From Legionellaceae bacterium (lineage in GTDB: Bacteria; Pseudomonadota; Gammaproteobacteria; Legionellales; Legionellaceae): a stretch of DNA of 8,829 bases. Made by a program: the position numbers and the translations under genes. Positions 5,781 to 8,829 of this stretch are shown here, piece after piece. Under the pieces are notes generated by a model. That model was not told the DNA's origin. It did no database searches and was given only the letters and a program-made list of their open reading frames with translations. Location: the NCBI GenBank assembly GCA_030696465.1, contig JAUYSE010000188.1, positions 1 to 8,829 on the forward strand, given 5' to 3'. Position 1 is the first letter of the stretch. Each line of letters starts with the position of its first letter.

Positions 5781-6832
5781 GGCAATATTCTTATTCCTCT
5801 ATTTCTATCAAAATGCGTGATGTGAGTATCTTTACGCGTCAGCTTAAAACAATGATTGAGGCAGGCGTTCCTCTCATTCAATCTTTCGAGATGATCGCGC
5901 AAGGTTTACCGAGTATGAGCGCAATATTACAAACAATTATTCTTGATTTAGAGCAAGGGACAACGCTAGCGGCGTCTTTTAAAAAGCATCCTCGTTATTT
6001 TAATGATTTGTATTGTCATTTAATTGCGGCCGGAGAAGCGTCTGGAACGCTCGTGTCTATGTTAGAGAAAATAGCGCAATATACAGAGCGAACTCAACGC
6101 TTACGAAAAAAAATTAAAAAAGCACTCACCTATCCTATGATAGTGCTGACGCTCACCGGACTCATGTTGTCTCTGTTATGTATATTTGTTATTCCTCAAT
6201 TTGAATTATTGTTTAAAGAGTTTGGGGCTGAATTACCGGCCTTTACGCGTCTCATCATTGATGTTTCTTCCATTTTACAGCATGATTGGTATTTTATAGG
6301 GCTAGGACTATGCGGCATGGGCACCATTTTTTATTATATCCAGCGCCATTTTGCAGCCTTAAAACATCATAGAGATAGCTTTCTCCTAAAACTACCCTTG
6401 CTGGATGCTATTATAAAAAAAGCCATTATCGCTCGATTTAGCAGAACACTGGCTATCACTTTAGCGGCGGGGCTCCCTTTGGTTGAGGCTTTAAGCTTCG
6501 TTGCCAAAGCCTCTGCCAATAGCGCTTATGAGCAAGCGATAGAAAAAATACGCATAGATATTATTTCTGGGAAAAAGCTTCATCTAACATTACAACGCAG
6601 TTCTCTTTTTTTTCCCTTGATGATTCAAATGGTGGCAGTGGGTGAAGAGGCTGGTGCATTAGAACCGATGTTATCAAAGGTTGCGGATTATTATGAGGAT
6701 GAAATAGATCATCGCATAGAGGTGCTGACCACCTTTCTAGAGCCATTGGTAATGGCCATATTAGGGCTATTGATTGGCGCAATAGTGATTGCCATGTATT
6801 TGCCTATTTTTAAAATTGGATCTGCTTTATAA
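5777..6832 (+). CDS. pilC: Type IV pilus inner-membrane platform protein PilC (short N terminus)
   Basis: The polytopic inner-membrane platform on which PilB acts during pilus assembly. It contains two repeated GspF/T2SSF domains: about 18-141 (FTRQLKTMIEAGVPLIQSF at 19-37, AAGEASGTL) and 221-343 (FSRTLAITLAAGLPLVEAL, VAVGEEAGALEPMLSKVADYYE). Likely membrane segments lie at ~119-139, ~171-187 and ~323-343. At 351 residues it is about 50 shorter than typical PilC (~400): only 18 residues precede FTRQL, so the usual small N-terminal region is missing. Upstream codons in this frame run back to a TGA at 5684 with no ATG, GTG or TTG, so no longer start exists. It starts in a 4-base ATGA overlap with pilB, suggesting translational coupling. 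Its stop codon TAA overlaps the pilD ribosome binding site. Confidence 0.95.
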   Translation: MRQYSYSSISIKMRDVSIFTRQLKTMIEAGVPLIQSFEMIAQGLPSMSAILQTIILDLEQGTTLAASFKKHPRYFNDLYCHLIAAGEASGTLVSMLEKIAQYTERTQRLRKKIKKALTYPMIVLTLTGLMLSLLCIFVIPQFELLFKEFGAELPAFTRLIIDVSSILQHDWYFIGLGLCGMGTIFYYIQRHFAALKHHRDSFLLKLPLLDAIIKKAIIARFSRTLAITLAAGLPLVEALSFVAKASANSAYEQAIEKIRIDIISGKKLHLTLQRSSLFFPLMIQMVAVGEEAGALEPMLSKVADYYEDEIDHRIEVLTTFLEPLVMAILGLLIGAIVIAMYLPIFKIGSAL

Positions 6833-6841
6833 GGAAATAGC

Positions 6842-7672
6842 ATGATTACGTATATTTTTTTGGGGATTTTAGCGGCGTGTGTCGGTAGTTTTTTAAATGT
6901 CGTGATTTATCGATATCCTAAAATGTTAGAACGAGATTGGAAGTTTGCCTGCCAAGAATATTTGAATATAAAGCCCTCCTCTGAAACAGCATCTATGAAT
7001 CTTTGTTTGCCGCGTTCTTTTTGTCCGCAATGCCAACAGACGATTCCCATCTGGTGGAACATTCCCATCATGAGCTATTGTTTATTAAGGGGAAAATGTC
7101 GCTTTTGTCAACAGTCCATTTCGCCACAATATCCTATTGTTGAGATGTTGAGTTTGGTCCTCTCCTTATTGGCAGCGTACCATTTTGGCTGGACTATCAC
7201 GCTTATTCCGGCCTTGGGAATTATATGGTTATTGATTCCTTTGTTCTTTATCGATTTACAAACACAATTATTGCCGGATAGTTTAAATTACAGCTTACTT
7301 TGGTTGGGTTTATTGGCGAACACACAAGCGTGTTTTGCTCCCCTCTCCTCAGCAGTATATGGTGCGGTTATTGCCTATTTGTTCCTGTGGATTCTCAGCC
7401 ATATTTTTTGGATATGTACCAAAAAACAGGGTTTGGGTGGTGGTGATCTTAAATTACTGGCGGCATTAGGGGCTTGTTTTGGCTGGCAGCTGCTCCCCTT
7501 TTTATTACTCTGCTCTGCCGTTACGGGATTATTGGGCGGAGGCCTATATCTTTTACGTACCAAACAAAACAAAGATACCCCTTTTGCTTTTGGCCCTTAT
7601 TTATGTGTTGCTGGCTGTATTGCCTTATTTGCAAAAGAGGAGATATTGTTTTGGTATTTTGGAGGCATGTAA
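6842..7672 (+). CDS. pilD: Prepilin leader peptidase / N-methyltransferase PilD
   Basis: An inner-membrane aspartic protease (A24) that cleaves the leader of type IV prepilins and N-methylates the new N-terminal residue; it often also serves type II secretion pseudopilins. The length of 276 residues is typical. Visible: N-terminal GSFLNVVIYRYP (15-26), a cytoplasmic domain with the zinc-type pair CPQC (61-64) and CRFC (86-89) associated with the methylase region, NIPIMSY, then the catalytic aspartates Asp138 (FIDLQTQLLPD) and Asp202 (GLGGGDLK), within about seven hydrophobic segments. The start ATG 6842 has AAGGAA (6831-6836) five bases upstream, overlapping the pilC stop. Last gene of the pilBCD operon; its stop is only 10 bases from the stop of the convergent transporter gene. 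No pilin gene is in the window. Confidence 0.96.
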   Translation: MITYIFLGILAACVGSFLNVVIYRYPKMLERDWKFACQEYLNIKPSSETASMNLCLPRSFCPQCQQTIPIWWNIPIMSYCLLRGKCRFCQQSISPQYPIVEMLSLVLSLLAAYHFGWTITLIPALGIIWLLIPLFFIDLQTQLLPDSLNYSLLWLGLLANTQACFAPLSSAVYGAVIAYLFLWILSHIFWICTKKQGLGGGDLKLLAALGACFGWQLLPFLLLCSAVTGLLGGGLYLLRTKQNKDTPFAFGPYLCVAGCIALFAKEEILFWYFGGM

Positions 7673-7682
7673 ACAAATGGAG

Positions 7683-8744
7683 TCAGAGTGGATAGATTTC
7701 TTCTTGCGAGGAATCAACCGCTTCTTGCCACAAAGTGACAAATAATACCATGATGACAGGGCCCAGAAATAAGCCTAACAGCCCCATGTTTTCTACGCCA
7801 CCAAGAATACCAAATAATACCGCTAAGAAAGGCAGTTGAATGGCGCCGCCAATGAGTAAAGGCTTCACTACATGATCGGCGATAAATAAAACAATGCCGC
7901 CTAAGGTTAAGATAAAAAAAGCCGCCCATAATTGACTATTGACGATGAGCGTTAGCGCAACCAAGAGTAAAATAATAGGAGCAACAAATGGAATCATGGC
8001 TGCAATCGCCGTAATGAATCCCACGACACTGGGGGCTGGAAATTGCACCAAAGCATATCCGATACCCATACATAAGCCGACCCCAAAGCCTACGACAATA
8101 GTGCCATTCACAGTGGCGCGTAATGCTGAGGGCAAACGATTGGCGTAGTGAAACCAGCGTTTTCCGAGGCAAATAGCCCCTATTCTCTGAATTTGTGTAT
8201 ACAATAATACGCCATCACGTAAAAAGAAAAATAACGTAACGACCGTAAACCCGAGTTGTATGCCTCGGTGGGCGATATCTGCACCAATTTCTTTTGCAAA
8301 ATGCGTAAAGGGTGTCATGGGTACATGGATATTAGAGACCATGCTTTGAATGTTTCCTGGCTGACTTAAATAAAACTGCCAGTATTCTTCTAGTTTGTCA
8401 CCGATAAAAGGAATATCTATTAAAAATGCAGGAGGATGCCCCCCATCTGTATTGAGCTTATGAAGGTAGTGCACCAGAATATTCCCTTCTTTGAGCAGAA
8501 TACTCACAAAATAAGTGAGAGGTAAAATAAAAAACAAACTTAACAATAGCGTAAATAGAGCACTGGCAATATTAGAGTGCCCACCAAACCAAGCGTTCCA
8601 ACGCTGATACACGGGGTAAATTGCCACTGCAATAATTCCCGCCCAAAAAATAGACGGAAGAAAGCGATAGACTACCTCTAGGGCTGCAAGAATAATGGCA
8701 ATAGTGAGAACAATACTTAATAATTCTTTATAATTATCATTCAT
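7683..8744 (-). CDS. AI-2E family (PerM/TqsA/YdiK-like) membrane transporter
   Basis: A 353-residue inner-membrane protein of the AI-2E/UPF0118 family (PF01594). Hydrophobic segments appear at about 8-26, 30-46, 60-85, 160-178, 215-233, 237-265, 272-290 and 305-338, with a soluble region (~86-158) between the third and fourth. Family marks are FFFLRDG (172-178), IPFVAP (251-256), the HVVKPLLIGG turn (291-300) and the C-terminal FGILGGVENMGLLGLFLGPV (311-330). Members include an autoinducer-2 exporter and Na+/H+ antiporters, so the name does not show the substrate; nothing here points to quorum sensing. The start ATG 8744 is preceded by GGAG with a rather long 12-base gap, a weak site. The upstream region carries a nine-base inverted repeat. 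It is convergent with pilD and not part of that operon. Confidence 0.9.
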   Translation of the reverse strand: MNDNYKELLSIVLTIAIILAALEVVYRFLPSIFWAGIIAVAIYPVYQRWNAWFGGHSNIASALFTLLLSLFFILPLTYFVSILLKEGNILVHYLHKLNTDGGHPPAFLIDIPFIGDKLEEYWQFYLSQPGNIQSMVSNIHVPMTPFTHFAKEIGADIAHRGIQLGFTVVTLFFFLRDGVLLYTQIQRIGAICLGKRWFHYANRLPSALRATVNGTIVVGFGVGLCMGIGYALVQFPAPSVVGFITAIAAMIPFVAPIILLLVALTLIVNSQLWAAFFILTLGGIVLFIADHVVKPLLIGGAIQLPFLAVLFGILGGVENMGLLGLFLGPVIMVLFVTLWQEAVDSSQEEIYPL

Positions 8745-8746
8745 GG

Positions 8747-8802
8747 TAACTACTCACTCCGTAGTGAGAACGGTCAAGTTTAAATACCGAGGCGAGTAGT
8801 TA
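8747..8802. repeat. Inverted repeat upstream of the transporter gene
   Basis: TAACTACTC (8747-8755) and GAGTAGTTA (8794-8802) are perfect nine-base arms 38 bases apart. Inside lies a tighter hairpin, CTCACT (8753-8758)/AGTGAG (8763-8768) with loop CCGT, that overlaps the left arm, so the two structures are mutually exclusive. It occupies the leader/promoter region just upstream of the minus-strand ATG at 8744; a minus-strand TATAAC (8804-8799) at the outer arm could be a -10 box but has no good -35. It may be an operator, a leader RNA switch or a repeat copy. No gene was seen in 8745-8829. Confidence 0.45.
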
Positions 8803-8829
8803 TACTCTTCGCACTTGAGTTTTCGGCGT

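Noticed and set aside
7683..8744. Calling the transporter an autoinducer-2 exporter with a quorum-sensing role
   Set aside because: The family name covers proteins with other substrates, including Na+/H+ antiporters, and no signalling gene is nearby.

Overview
The window carries chromosomal genes of a low-GC (roughly 40% by eye) Gram-negative bacterium. The uridine kinase, FabI and PilB/PilC/PilD proteins have a gammaproteobacterial character. For example, the uridine kinase C-terminal half closely follows the enterobacterial pattern (VRPMYLQFIEPS, IVPRGGENRIAID). Low GC, a secreted chagasin-type protease inhibitor and short palindromic repeats between genes would fit a host-associated Legionellales/Coxiellaceae-like lineage, but that placement is inference; no rRNA is present to confirm it.

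Layout. (1) 1-1435, plus strand: uridine kinase, missing only the first base of its start codon, followed two bases later by the enoyl-ACP reductase fabI; probably one transcript. (2) 1436-1719: a gene-poor gap with a 72-base imperfect palindrome. (3) 1720-3522: a divergent pair. On the minus strand is an unusual single ORF joining a MazG-like nucleotide pyrophosphohydrolase domain to a proline iminopeptidase (alpha/beta hydrolase, S33). On the plus strand is a MerR/TipA-type regulator with a shortened effector domain. The spacer between them holds a promoter with the stretched 19-bp spacing typical of MerR targets. (4) 3523-3623: a hairpin plus a REP-like element. (5) 3624-4025, minus strand: a secreted chagasin-like (I42) cysteine-protease inhibitor. 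(6) 4080-7672, plus strand: the tightly packed type IV pilus assembly operon pilB-pilC-pilD (extension ATPase, inner-membrane platform, prepilin peptidase/methylase). PilC lacks the usual N-terminal segment. (7) 7683-8744, minus strand: an AI-2E/PerM family membrane transporter convergent with pilD, with an inverted repeat upstream in its leader region.

How the genes work together. PilB powers pilin polymerisation on the PilC platform, and PilD cleaves and methylates the prepilins; the pilin genes themselves are not in this window. udk (pyrimidine salvage) and fabI (fatty acid elongation) are housekeeping genes with no obvious mechanistic link. The MazG-peptidase fusion and the MerR gene look like a small regulated accessory cassette. 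These two and the chagasin-like gene are the least ordinary content. No rRNA, tRNA, CRISPR array, transposase or phage gene was seen.
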